A DNA stretch of 64,000 nt from Candidatus Binatia bacterium (lineage in GTDB: Bacteria > Desulfobacterota > Binatia > HRBIN30). Of the stretch, positions 17,143 through 25,740 are shown one piece after another. Within the stretch, counting starts at the first letter, position 1; every line of letters starts with the position of its first letter. The notes beneath the pieces were generated by a model. That model was given only the letters and a program-made list of their open reading frames with translations. It did no database searches and was not told the DNA's origin. Made by a program: the position numbers and the translations under genes. The stretch lies in assembly GCA_937925685.1 (NCBI GenBank), contig CALAMI010000007.1, forward strand, positions 124,001 to 188,000, given 5' to 3'.

Positions 17143-18201
17143 TCACCCGCGCAACACCACGTCGCAAATCAAGCGGATACGCCGCACCACGTTTTCCATC
17201 CCTGGAACTCCGTGCACGAATTTTCTCGTCCACCGCAAGATCTTGCGTTCCAGGAGGAATCGATCCCAGCGTGGCAGCCTTGTTGTTGGCTTGACGCCCC
17301 GATGTCGTTGCCCCCGTTCTACGGCATCGAACAGGGAAGCACGTGCGAAGCCCCAAGTTTCCAAATCCCGATCGTCAATGCCTTCGAGCAAACCCCGAAC
17401 AAAGGCAAATTTGCGTGGGTCGTGCGCCAACTCCTCGGCCCATTTGTCCACAGACTCCGCCACCGGCCGGGTCTGGCGCTGCACGGTAATTGGGTCACCC
17501 AACCCCGTTCCCGAGAATTCGTGCCGGCCGTACTCGATCATTTCTGGTTCGAACGAAAGGCCAAGGAATGCGCAAAGGCGACTCATCTCCGCCTCCGGTT
17601 GTTGGACCAACGCTTCGTAACGCACTTGTTCGGTAGGCACCCTGCGCTCGCGGAGGAAACGGGCCATGGCCGGCAGGTAACGATGCAGGATAGGGTTAAA
17701 CCGATGTGCGGCTTGATAATCTCCATCGAAAAATGAGTTCGCATAAGAAGCGAAGATGGCCGCTGGGTGGCGTAAGAGAACGATGTAACGCGCCTGCGGG
17801 TACACGCGAGTGAGAAACGGTAGCACTAGAGCGTTGGCTGGCGTTTTGTCGAGGAAGTATCGTTTGCCTTGGCCGTGCGCCACGAGCATTCGGCCATAAA
17901 GTGTGTCGGTGTACGCCCGGCAAGCGTCTAGGTAATCGGCCTCGCCGCGAGGTAAGTCAGCAACGAACTCGCGAATTGCTTGCGCTGCTTGCAAGTGGTC
18001 GAATGGCGCCGCGTCAACCGTATCGAAGTATCCAAGGTGCGCCAATGGGGGGAAAATGTGGGGTTCGGGGCGGCTATAGATTTGCGAATGTGCAGCCAGC
18101 ATGCGCATGAGCAGCGTGGAGCCCGATCGAGGTGGGCTCACCACAAAAATAAGCCGCTCTTCCATCGGCAGTGCCACTGCAGTGGTGTCCACGGCGCTCA
18201 T
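17143..18201 (-). CDS. Sulfotransferase family protein
   Basis: This is a 352-residue PAPS-dependent sulfotransferase. The 5'-phosphosulfate-binding loop is VVSPPRSGSTLLMRML near residue 20. YFLDKTPANALVLPFL and ARYIVLLRHPAAIFASY supply the 3'-phosphate-binding region (R and S). A conserved C-terminal part (VRYEALVQQPEAEMSRLCAFLGL, then VDKWAEEL) completes the fold. It would transfer sulfate from PAPS to a hydroxyl or amino group of a glycan, lipid or small molecule. The start ATG 18201 has a near-perfect GAGGAGG site 3-4 nt upstream. It lies between two membrane glycosyltransferase genes on the same strand (32-nt and about 90-nt gaps), so sulfation of the surface glycan is a reasonable inference. 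Confidence 0.88.
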   Translation of the reverse strand: MSAVDTTAVALPMEERLIFVVSPPRSGSTLLMRMLAAHSQIYSRPEPHIFPPLAHLGYFDTVDAAPFDHLQAAQAIREFVADLPRGEADYLDACRAYTDTLYGRMLVAHGQGKRYFLDKTPANALVLPFLTRVYPQARYIVLLRHPAAIFASYANSFFDGDYQAAHRFNPILHRYLPAMARFLRERRVPTEQVRYEALVQQPEAEMSRLCAFLGLSFEPEMIEYGRHEFSGTGLGDPITVQRQTRPVAESVDKWAEELAHDPRKFAFVRGLLEGIDDRDLETWGFARASLFDAVERGQRHRGVKPTTRLPRWDRFLLERKILRWTRKFVHGVPGMENVVRRIRLICDVVLRG

Positions 18202-18232
18202 CGACCTCCTCGGCGGCTAGCCCTTCGCGGGG

Positions 18233-20755
18233 TCAACTGGTCCGTGACTCGCCAGCGACACTGCGGCCGACCTCCGGAACTCCTGGCGAGGCGTCGTTAT
18301 CCGTGAAGAATATGAATTGCCAGCCCATCACTCGATCTTTTCGCCGGAGGCGCACCCCTAAATCTCCTTCACCTTCCAGGGGCCGAGCCCGGAGCCAGAT
18401 TCGGTGCGTTCCCGGCCCAAGGACGAGGCGCGCAGCCCGCATATCCCCTCCAAGAACGTAACCCTCGATAGGAACCGCTCGGTCTGCGGTGAACTTCAAA
18501 TCGTCGATGGAGCCCTCCACGTGAGCGTTCCGAGCTTCCACGGCCACCTCGTGTTGCGCTTCTCCTGGCAAGGTAAACGTGCCCTCCCACTCTACCGTGC
18601 AGCCGGGGCGGTCTGGCTGGTGCCAGCGAGAACACGCTTCAGGGAACAACGCCCAGCTGATCACAGGTTCATTACGCTCCAAGAAAAGCTGGTCGCTTTC
18701 TGGACGGAAGTAGCGGGCGCGTAGCGTCGTGCGGAGCGGTTGCGGTCGGCGCCCACCTTCAATGGCGCAAGCGACCTGATCCAGGTGAGGATATCCTTCA
18801 GGATGGCGAATCCATTCGCAGGTCGTACCCGGGAGAAGTGCGCGGACCAGCTCAGCGATCTCTTGTTGCTCGAAAGGCCGTTGGATGAGGAGATGAAGCG
18901 ATCGTCCGACCCACGGCCCATCCTCTCCGGCCAGCAGCGGGTAGATATCGGTGGTAACTCCTCCTGGCACCCGGTTTCCCCGCCACCAAGCATAGTCGTT
19001 TGGCATGAACAAGTTTCGCATGTCGGACAAAAGAAGGGCGTAAGCATTCTCCGACAGGGAATGCAGGAAGGTGATCGCGGTCGTGTAATAGTTCCGATAG
19101 ACGGCGCGCATAACCGGGCTATGAATGATCTGACCGAAGTACACCTCCCAGTTGAGAAGCGTGGCTGCAGCAACCGCTACGACACTCGTTGCATTCCAAA
19201 GACCGCTCAACCACCACCGTCTGGCTTCGCGGGCAAGTTCCCAGAGCCGGTCTGTCCACAACGCGATCAGTACGAAAACCAGCGGCACCACAATCTGTAG
19301 GCGGGCAACCACAAGGGTCTGCGTCAACAACGCTCCGGCTAAGAGGAGAAAAAGAAAGGCAAAGGCGAAAAACCCTTGAAATTTCCTTCGCGGGTAAAAG
19401 AGGCAGAAGAACAAGGCGGTGGTGAACAATACCCCAGAAACTGGGTCGAGCATCGGCTCTTGAGGAAGATTGTAGGCCTGTTCCCAGTCACCTACGTGAT
19501 GGAAAATCCGCGAAGTTTCGACCATTCGCTCCCACCTAAGCCTCAGCCAGGTTGGCCAGTCGGACACGTAGTACTGTTTGTTGGCGTAAGAGCGATAAAA
19601 AGCCTCCAAAAAGTACGCTGGGTCCGAACGCAACTGATTGACCAATACGACAACGGGCCCTGCCAAGAACACGCCGAACAAGACCATCCCTGCTAAATGC
19701 AGCCGCCATGCCTGCCGCAGCATTGGAGCCTCGTTCCGGCGCCACCAAAGGTGTACAGTGTAACCCAGGAGAAACACTCCGACCACAGCGGGGATTCCTC
19801 GGTACCCTGCATAGGCGTAAAGCGAGTACCCGCTCCAGAAACCGATCCACGGATAAAGCCGGAGCCCCCCTGTTCGCGCTTGACGGACGCAGAGCCACCA
19901 GACCAAGACACTCAGCAACGTGGTCGGGAATATGTTGTGTGCGAGGCGTGCGTAATGAAGGTGCCAGTGCGAAACCGCCAACAAGCAAGTTGCCAATAGG
20001 GCGGCTGGCCACCGCACCAACTCACGAACCAAGATATAAGTGGCCAGCAAGGTAAGGCAACTGACGATCACGAACGGAATGCGCAGCGCCAAAATGGAAA
20101 TCCCCAACCAATGGAAAAATGGCACAGGCATCCAGCGGTCGAGCAAAAACTCCCACGGCCTCACGCCCTCCGTCATGATCACCCAGGCCCCCTGGCCCGA
20201 CTGCGGCTCCTCGATCGCAACGAACCCATCGGTTGGCGGGAAATAGTCGATCCGGTAGAAACGGAGGAAGCTGCCGAATGCGAGCACAGCCAGCACCAAG
20301 AAGACCTCAGCTCTCGTCACCGGTGTCCCACTACCGGAGCGGCGCCAGGCGCGGTCCAACATCCCAAGTCCGATGCTCGTCAGCGCAACTCCACCGACCA
20401 TCAGCGGCGCCGCCCAATCGAAGTTAACCCGCCAAGCGACGTAGAGCCCCCACGTGGCGAATGCGTATGCAACAAATCCCGGAGCCAAAATGCCGATCGC
20501 AGCCAAAGTTAAAAACCGACTGCGAATTTTTCGAACCTCCTCAGCAGATCCATGCAATGCCCCAGCTTGTGGCCCACCAACAACGATGGCAGCAACCAAA
20601 GAACCTAGTACAAGCAGCCAAGTGCCAACTTGCGTGGAATTAGCGCTGGGAATGAGGAATCGCCCCCACAGGGCAACCGCCAACGCCAGCAACGCTGTGA
20701 GCAAGCGGGCCCATGGCGACAACTCGAGGAGACCCCGTGCAGCTTCGGCCGCCAT
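18233..20755 (-). CDS. GT39-like membrane glycosyltransferase with extracytoplasmic tail
   Basis: This is an 840-residue protein if ATG 20755 is used (MAAEAARGLLEL); the frame stays open to 20878. About thirteen membrane helices occupy residues 15-560, with a first-loop segment DYFPPTDGFVAIEEPQSGQ carrying the acidic residues expected for a PMT-fold enzyme, and the cytoplasmic/periplasmic YAGYRGIPAVVGVFLLGY region. The remaining 280 residues are soluble and include a beta-sandwich-like end (GEAQHEVAVEARNAHVEGS, GPGTHRIWLRARPL) resembling PA14 or galactose-binding folds. It probably transfers a lipid-linked sugar on the outside. It is the first gene of the minus-strand run with the sulfotransferase and the 1120-residue protein. 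Confidence 0.78.
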   Translation of the reverse strand: MAAEAARGLLELSPWARLLTALLALAVALWGRFLIPSANSTQVGTWLLVLGSLVAAIVVGGPQAGALHGSAEEVRKIRSRFLTLAAIGILAPGFVAYAFATWGLYVAWRVNFDWAAPLMVGGVALTSIGLGMLDRAWRRSGSGTPVTRAEVFLVLAVLAFGSFLRFYRIDYFPPTDGFVAIEEPQSGQGAWVIMTEGVRPWEFLLDRWMPVPFFHWLGISILALRIPFVIVSCLTLLATYILVRELVRWPAALLATCLLAVSHWHLHYARLAHNIFPTTLLSVLVWWLCVRQARTGGLRLYPWIGFWSGYSLYAYAGYRGIPAVVGVFLLGYTVHLWWRRNEAPMLRQAWRLHLAGMVLFGVFLAGPVVVLVNQLRSDPAYFLEAFYRSYANKQYYVSDWPTWLRLRWERMVETSRIFHHVGDWEQAYNLPQEPMLDPVSGVLFTTALFFCLFYPRRKFQGFFAFAFLFLLLAGALLTQTLVVARLQIVVPLVFVLIALWTDRLWELAREARRWWLSGLWNATSVVAVAAATLLNWEVYFGQIIHSPVMRAVYRNYYTTAITFLHSLSENAYALLLSDMRNLFMPNDYAWWRGNRVPGGVTTDIYPLLAGEDGPWVGRSLHLLIQRPFEQQEIAELVRALLPGTTCEWIRHPEGYPHLDQVACAIEGGRRPQPLRTTLRARYFRPESDQLFLERNEPVISWALFPEACSRWHQPDRPGCTVEWEGTFTLPGEAQHEVAVEARNAHVEGSIDDLKFTADRAVPIEGYVLGGDMRAARLVLGPGTHRIWLRARPLEGEGDLGVRLRRKDRVMGWQFIFFTDNDASPGVPEVGRSVAGESRTS

Positions 20756-21620
20756 GGCAAGCGTACATAAGCGAAATGTAAAGTATCGACAACCGCACCA
20801 CCGCTTGCCGCCTAGCTCCATAGAGCTGGCGCCACTCGAGGCACAACTCGAGGCAAGGAGAGGCGGAAAGTCCGCCAACTGTTCTCAAGGAAGACAAGGG
20901 GTCGGTGGATGGTTCGTCTGGCGCCCAGCCGTGGCTCCAACTTACCCCGACGCTAAGGCTATCCCGAGGAGCCTGGGCAAAGCTCACTGTGACTGCGCCT
21001 GTGATCTCTGAAACTCCCAGAGACAGCTTCACACCTGGAGGTCATGGATTCCGAGCACACCCCGCACGGCCCGGTTACGCCATAACGAGGGCGCACCTGT
21101 TTGCCTGCTCAAGCGTCGAAGGGCGCTACGGAGACGGCCTCGCCCATGCGGGTCAACGGCCGTTCACTACTCGCCCGAGTCCTCGGGGGCCGGGCGACGC
21201 AACCACGACCCGATCGCCTCAAAAAGGACTGCAAACCCTAAACCAAAAAGAAGCGGAACAATTTATTCCTCAATGAATTCCTTCGTCTAACGCCATTTTA
21301 CTCCTCCTGGATTTTCTCCATTCGGCCAACCCGTTCTCGTGAGTTGTAGGCTCCGTAGCGACCGACGCCAACCCTAAAAGCGCCCCACCATCACTACGAC
21401 CGATAGTAGCTTCACGATGCATCTGCGAACAGATCCTTTCGGTGCTTCCCGGGTTGTCCAGAAAACGACCGCGGTTCGGGCCTTCTGCTAAGCTTCGAAC
21501 GAGCTCGTGCCGATGCTCTTGGGCTTGAATATTGGTGCAACACCACTTGGATCCCGTGGCAATCCTCCTCATCCACGCCATAACCGACAAGGCAAAGCTC
21601 GGTGGCTCTAACCAAAAGCA
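20756..21620. other. Intergenic region without convincing genes
   Basis: No frame here has convincing coding character or a recognisable domain. The only local signal is a strong GGAGGAG site (minus strand, 21301-21307) in front of an 8-codon open frame (21296-21270). The rest looks like plain spacer between the GT39 gene and the pilin terminator. Confidence 0.5.
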
Positions 21621-21650
21621 GAGGGCCAAGCCCGTGGGGGCTTGGCCCTC
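21615..21650 (-). terminator. Rho-independent terminator of pilA
   Basis: A perfect 13-bp inverted repeat (21621-21633 with 21638-21650) with a 4-nt loop lies 45 nt after the pilA stop. On the minus strand it is followed by TGCTTTTGG, a short T-run. The GC-rich stem is the strongest hairpin in the window. Confidence 0.8.
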
Positions 21651-21694
21651 CTGCCATCGGTCTAGCGACTTTCTGGGTGGGTCTCTACGAGAGC

Positions 21695-22066
21695 TTAGTT
21701 GGTAATGCCGCCAGCCGCGGAGTCGTAACTCCAGACTTTCCCCGTACCAAGGCTATGGGTAGAGGTTCCGGTGAAGCTCTGTGTAGCCGCTGTCATCGTC
21801 AGCGTAACGCCATTGGAGAGCTTGAAGCCTGGCAAAGAAGTATTGCAGGCAGCATTCGAGCAGCTGACGTATGTTTGCGTCTGCGCATAGTTCGCCTCTT
21901 CCGCCGTGGCCGCATTACGGAGGTCCGACTGCGCCCGCGAGTCAAACCCTCTCTGACGGTACGCTGCAAACTGCGGAATGGCAATCGCTGCCAAAATCCC
22001 AATAATGGCTACCACTACGAGCAGCTCAATCAACGTAAACCCTTTGTTGTCCCTGATCGCCTTCAT
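21695..22066 (-). CDS. pilA: Type IV major pilin (PilA)
   Basis: This is a 123-residue class III prepilin. A short 9-residue leader ending in Gly (MKAIRDNKG) precedes the processing site, then FTLIELLVVVAIIGILAAIA with the essential Glu at mature position 5, so PilD would cleave and N-methylate Phe1. The globular part carries two cysteines (SCSNAACNT) that could form a disulfide. The mature length of about 114 residues suits a short geopilin-like or delta-type pilin, larger than the 61-residue Geobacter form. AAGGGATGAG upstream gives a ribosome site. A sigma-54-type promoter lies about 210 nt upstream and a strong terminator follows. No other pil genes are nearby. Confidence 0.93.
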   Translation of the reverse strand: MKAIRDNKGFTLIELLVVVAIIGILAAIAIPQFAAYRQRGFDSRAQSDLRNAATAEEANYAQTQTYVSCSNAACNTSLPGFKLSNGVTLTMTAATQSFTGTSTHSLGTGKVWSYDSAAGGITN

Positions 22067-22277
22067 TGTTGCTCATCCCTTTCTTTTCTGTTTGATTTTC
22101 CAAGTGAGTGGGTCTCAAAACGTCTGTCCTGAACCTCGGGCTGGATCCTTTGCAGATGCCGGTCCGCCCGGACTTTTCAAACCATTTAGTTTCTTAAGGT
22201 GGTGCGTGCGCTCGCTGCATGACCTTCGCCTCCCTTGCGTTTTCTCGCCAGTTTCCCTCGTGACGTGGCCAGCACAA

Positions 22278-22295
22278 CAGCAGTGATCGTGCCAA
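22278..22295 (-). promoter_or_regulatory. Sigma-54 (RpoN) promoter for pilA
   Basis: On the minus strand TTGGCACGATCACTGCTG fits the -24/-12 consensus YTGGCACGRNNNTTGCW with one mismatch, and GG and GC are exactly 10 nt apart. Transcription would start near 22267, giving a 5' leader of about 200 nt. RpoN/PilR control of pilA is known in several proteobacteria. Confidence 0.72.
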
Positions 22296-22702
22296 CCAGA
22301 GAGAGTTAGCCAGGAAGCGCGGGAGGCCGTGACTCCCTGGCCGCAACAGCCTCACCACGGCGTAAAAATACGCTCAAAAGTTGACGCTGCGCGTCTCACT
22401 GCGATTACGGTGACGACCAATGACAAAAGACGGCAGCAGGACAAAAACTTCTTCAGGCGAGCTCGCATAGCGAACTACACAGACCCTGCGGTTGGAACGC
22501 AGTATGCTCGCGGTTGGCGAACGCCTCAGGCGCGAGCGCAAGGTCAGACCGCACCTCGTCGGAGGGATCAAGATCGGTCTGATTGTCCGCTTCGCGGGCA
22601 TCCATGTTGCGGCACTCCGCGATCACAGCACCCTAGGTAGTGAGGCGGGGGGATCCCATAGGGCGAGCCGCGCGCCCGGCATGAAGATCTAGCGCCTTCA
22701 GC

Positions 22703-23000
22703 GTGTGCTGCCCGGTGCGGAACAATGTGGGGCTCCTTCCGTTGGGGAAACGGGTTTCGCTTGCGAGGTGGTAACTCTGCCTACCGGCAACCTTAACTGG
22801 GAAAGTCTGTGAGCTCCCGCGGCAGGCAGCATAGCCCCGCTGGAGGGGCGTTCTCAGTTGCGATCCGGTGAAGCGAGAAATAGGCGTACAAACGCGGGCG
22901 AGTGCAGCCACAGGAGGACCGGGCCGACAGGGCAGCCCCCCACCAGCCGCTGGCGGCTGAGGCCAATTCACGCCACTTCTCCTTCGTGCCTCTGCTACTT
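22703..23000 (+). ncRNA. Highly structured non-coding block, possible group II intron domain I remnant
   Basis: No credible protein is encoded here on either strand. The plus strand begins GTGTG at 22703, which fits the GUGYG 5' boundary of group II introns. It then shows multiple hairpins and motif-like stretches (CTACCGGCAACC, GGGAAAGTCTGTG, GCATAGCCCC with its pairing GGGGC, CAGCCGCTGGCGGCTG). No reverse transcriptase or clear domain V is present, so any intron would be ORF-less and degenerate. The rest of the gap (22300-22700 and 23000-23332) has no gene; one hairpin lies at 23249-23271. The intron assignment is a weak guess, but the structure content is visible. Confidence 0.3.
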
Positions 23001-23332
23001 CCCATCGGCTATGTACTTTTGCATCCTCGGCAAATAGGGGACTTCCAACGATGGCTCGCCTCCGGGGGAACGTAGTCAACATAAGAACGGCTTCCGAAGC
23101 CAGAGCCAACGTTTCGGCATCCTCTAAACGGCGGCACCCAACAGAGAATACAGAATCAGCTCTTGAACCGGTGGCGTAAGCTCGTGCATGGGCTTTCTGC
23201 CCCAGGGTATGTCATTCGGTGCGCAAGGCCCGCGGTCCAACGTCGCAAGCAACCCGTGAGGGCACGGTTGCCACTGAGCCGGTTAACCTACCGCAGAACG
23301 AAACACACGGACCAGGGGCTCGCGAATTCCAC

Positions 23333-23746
23333 TCAATCAATTGCTGATCCGTCCTTACCCCCGGGCAAGTTTACGTGAGTCGTACCGGTCAAGTGTTTGT
23401 TTACGAATTCCACCAACTGGCGATTGGTAAAAGGCTTCGCAAGGTAACCTTCGCAGCCAGCGTTCCCGGCAGAATGGGCTAAAAATTCCCAAACGTGGGC
23501 CGTTACCGCCACGCAAGGGATGTGCTTTGTCGCCTCATCGCGTTTGATTTGTTCGATAACCTCTACGCCTGTGATCTTGGGCATGGCTAAATCAGTCAAC
23601 ACGAGATCTGGATGGTGCTGCTTCACCTTACGTAGTGCGTCCTCTCCACCATAAGCAGCAATCACGACGTGCCCTGCCGCACGAAGCGTGTGCGTCATGA
23701 TCCGCATGATGTCGGGATCGTCCTCAACAACTAAGATTTTCGCCAT
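23333..23746 (-). CDS. CheY-like single-domain response regulator
   Basis: This is a 137-residue receiver domain with nothing after it except a short polar tail. ILVVEDDPDIMRI supplies the acidic pocket, LVLTDLAMPKITG carries the phospho-accepting Asp, AVTAHV the switch Thr and YLAKPF the invariant Lys. With no output domain it must act by protein contact or in a phosphorelay. The start ATG 23746 is clear. It is not close to a histidine kinase in the window, and its partner is unknown. It sits 69 nt downstream of the Gfo/Idh gene on the same strand, so it may be the tail of that long operon or have its own promoter. Confidence 0.9.
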   Translation of the reverse strand: MAKILVVEDDPDIMRIMTHTLRAAGHVVIAAYGGEDALRKVKQHHPDLVLTDLAMPKITGVEVIEQIKRDEATKHIPCVAVTAHVWEFLAHSAGNAGCEGYLAKPFTNRQLVEFVNKHLTGTTHVNLPGGKDGSAID

Positions 23747-23815
23747 TGGCAGGGCCTGACAGTATCACGAAAACACCGGCTTCGCAGCGAAAAAATCACT
23801 GAGAACTGCAAAACT

Positions 23816-24784
23816 TCAGTACGGCAACCCACGCTCAAGGATTTCAACGACTCGCTGGGAAAACACCCCCGCGCTCGGCGGGAGAACGCCAGCTCGCACT
23901 GCAGTGATGAAGGCTTCCACCGCCAGAGCTAATGGCTCCTCGTTCCCTCCAGCAATAGAGTCCACGCGCTGGAACCTTTCGATCGGCAGCACATTCCCCG
24001 ACACTGTTTTTCCGTCGGCAACGCCGAACTCATAAAACTCCAGCTTGCGCTGGCCAAATCGCCCCTCGAATACAAGCATCCCCTTGCTCCCCACGACGGT
24101 TGCGCTGGCCACCTTTTGGGGGGCCATCCAACTGAGGTAAACGTGCACAGAAATGCCGCCTTCCAGTTGGAGGCTGGCAACTGCGACGTCAGCAATCCCG
24201 GGCTGTAAGTAACTGAAGGCGCTCACCTGGACGTTCTCTACTCGGGAATCCATCCAATGGCACATGATGGAAAGATCGTGTGGAGCGGAGTTCCACCAAA
24301 CGTTCGAATCGCGCCGGATGCGGCCCTGCCCTAGGCGCTCGAAAGAGAGGTGATAGATCTGGCCCAGCCTGCCGCTCGAAATCCAATCTCGTGCTTTTTG
24401 TACTAAGGGGTCGTAAAGAAAGGTTTCGTCCACAAAGAGTTGACAGCGGCGCTCTTTCGCTAAGGAGACCAGCTCGCGTGCTTCCTTAAAACGCAACGCC
24501 AAAGGTTTCTCGACCCAACAATGTTTCCCGCAGGACAAGGCAAGGCGCGCCAGTTGGTAATGCGTGGACGGAGGGGTAGCAATCGCAATGGCTTCAGGAT
24601 CGTGGTCCCGAATCAGCGTCTCTAAGTCGGGGACCACCGGAACCTCCCGCCCAACCGCCGCTATGGCATTTGGATCTGCCTCCGCAACGGCGCATACGGA
24701 GACGTCGGCGCGCCCTTGGAACACACGAAGCAAGTTCTTGCCCCAGTACCCAGCACCGACGAGCCCCAGCCGTATCCTGTCCAT
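23816..24784 (-). CDS. Gfo/Idh/MocA family NAD(P)-dependent oxidoreductase
   Basis: The 322-residue product has an N-terminal Rossmann fold (LGLVGAGYWGKNLLRVF), the family signature WVEKPLALRFKEA around the catalytic Lys, and a C-terminal alpha/beta domain (WWNSAPHDLSIMCHWM). The family oxidises or reduces sugar hydroxyls, often nucleotide sugars. ATG 24784 is chosen because it shares its A with the TGA of the upstream GT2 gene (TGATG), giving tight coupling; a TTG one codon earlier is less likely. Being the last gene of a cassette with an aminotransferase and GT2, it may make the keto-sugar that the aminotransferase uses, as in WlbA-type pathways. The substrate is inferred only. Confidence 0.88.
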   Translation of the reverse strand: MDRIRLGLVGAGYWGKNLLRVFQGRADVSVCAVAEADPNAIAAVGREVPVVPDLETLIRDHDPEAIAIATPPSTHYQLARLALSCGKHCWVEKPLALRFKEARELVSLAKERRCQLFVDETFLYDPLVQKARDWISSGRLGQIYHLSFERLGQGRIRRDSNVWWNSAPHDLSIMCHWMDSRVENVQVSAFSYLQPGIADVAVASLQLEGGISVHVYLSWMAPQKVASATVVGSKGMLVFEGRFGQRKLEFYEFGVADGKTVSGNVLPIERFQRVDSIAGGNEEPLALAVEAFITAVRAGVLPPSAGVFSQRVVEILERGLPY

Positions 24785-25740
24785 CAACGCTCTCCCACTC
24801 GCTGACGATCCTGCGTCACCAAAGCCCGGTCCACTAGGCGGCTGAACTCACGTCGCAGCCGGTAGACACCGAGACGCTGGGCTGCATTGAAGCGTCGCAA
24901 GTTCCACCAAATGGCGTACGCGAGTAGGGAAAACAGCAAAGCGCCGGTCAGAGCAAAAAAATTTCCTCTGCCCCCCCAGATCACCGCCACAAAAATTCCG
25001 GCAATCCCAAACCACTTCCAAAGGGCTTCGAACGCCTGAGGGTAAGACAGCAAGAACGGTATCGCCAGCAAATCCCTCAAAACGATCAACGTCCGGCTCA
25101 AACCGTAGTGCGAGGTTCCGTGCCGCCGCCGACGATCGTGCACTGGCACCTCTGCAACTTCGTTCGCGCGAACCCCCAAAATGGCGGGCAGAAACCGGTT
25201 AAATCCTTTTGGGAGTTGAACCCTTTGGGCGACTTCCGCTCTATAAATTTTGAGCCCACATCCGTTGTCGTGCAAAGGCACGCGTGTAACCCGCGCAATC
25301 AACCAGTTAGCGGCACGCGATGGCAAAACCCGTAGCCAAAAACCTTCCTCGCGTTTTTGCCGCCAACCAGACACCGCCAGAAAACCTTCCTGAAACCGCT
25401 GCCAGAGCTTGGGAATGTCAGCAGGATCATTCTGTCCATCGCCATCCAGGGTCACGATGAACCGGCCTCGGGCTGCTTGGAAACCCGCCGTTAAGGCGGC
25501 CGCCTCACCAAAATTCCCGTCCAGGTCGAGGATCCGCAACGAAGGCAGACTGGAGAGTGTTTCCAGCAACTCCTCTAAGGTACCATCGGTGCTGCCATCG
25601 TTCACAAAAAGAATCTCGTAGCTCGGGCCCAAGCGCTGCATTACCGCATCGATCTCCCGCGCTAACGGACCAGCGTTCCCCTTCTCGTTAAACACCGGAA
25701 CTAGAACAGAGATCTCAGGAACCGCTTCTATATGCTTCAT
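24784..25740 (-). CDS. GT2 glycosyltransferase with two C-terminal membrane helices
   Basis: This is a 318-residue enzyme. ISVLVPVFNEKGN, VNDGSTDGTL, VTLDGDGQNDPADIP (DxD region) and NGCGLKIYRAEV place it with GtrB/DPM-type polyprenyl-phosphate sugar synthases. Two hydrophobic segments near residues 210-270 would anchor it, as in GtrB. It differs from the ArnC homologue in this operon (33197), which has the ADLQNPPEEIP signature, so it probably loads a different sugar. Its start lies inside the 3' end of the aminotransferase gene (26-nt overlap), with AGGG upstream, and its stop overlaps the start of the Gfo/Idh gene. Confidence 0.87.
   Translation of the reverse strand: MKHIEAVPEISVLVPVFNEKGNAGPLAREIDAVMQRLGPSYEILFVNDGSTDGTLEELLETLSSLPSLRILDLDGNFGEAAALTAGFQAARGRFIVTLDGDGQNDPADIPKLWQRFQEGFLAVSGWRQKREEGFWLRVLPSRAANWLIARVTRVPLHDNGCGLKIYRAEVAQRVQLPKGFNRFLPAILGVRANEVAEVPVHDRRRRHGTSHYGLSRTLIVLRDLLAIPFLLSYPQAFEALWKWFGIAGIFVAVIWGGRGNFFALTGALLFSLLAYAIWWNLRRFNAAQRLGVYRLRREFSRLVDRALVTQDRQRVGER

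Noticed and set aside
21270-21629. Minus-strand 119-codon frame upstream of the GT39 gene
   Set aside because: No domain and poor codon pattern; only its last eight codons follow a ribosome site, which is reported separately.
22067-22267. c-di-GMP (GEMM) riboswitch in the pilA leader
   Set aside because: I looked for the GGGCAAACC and GACGCAAAGCC core and the terminal GGTAGC..GGGTTACC pairing and did not find them. Only a loose match (GGGAAACTGG) is present.
22633-23109. Minus-strand 158-codon open frame over the structured block
   Set aside because: The translation is low-complexity, rich in Arg/Pro/Gly and matches no known fold; the DNA is dominated by hairpins, so the frame is probably a by-product of GC content.
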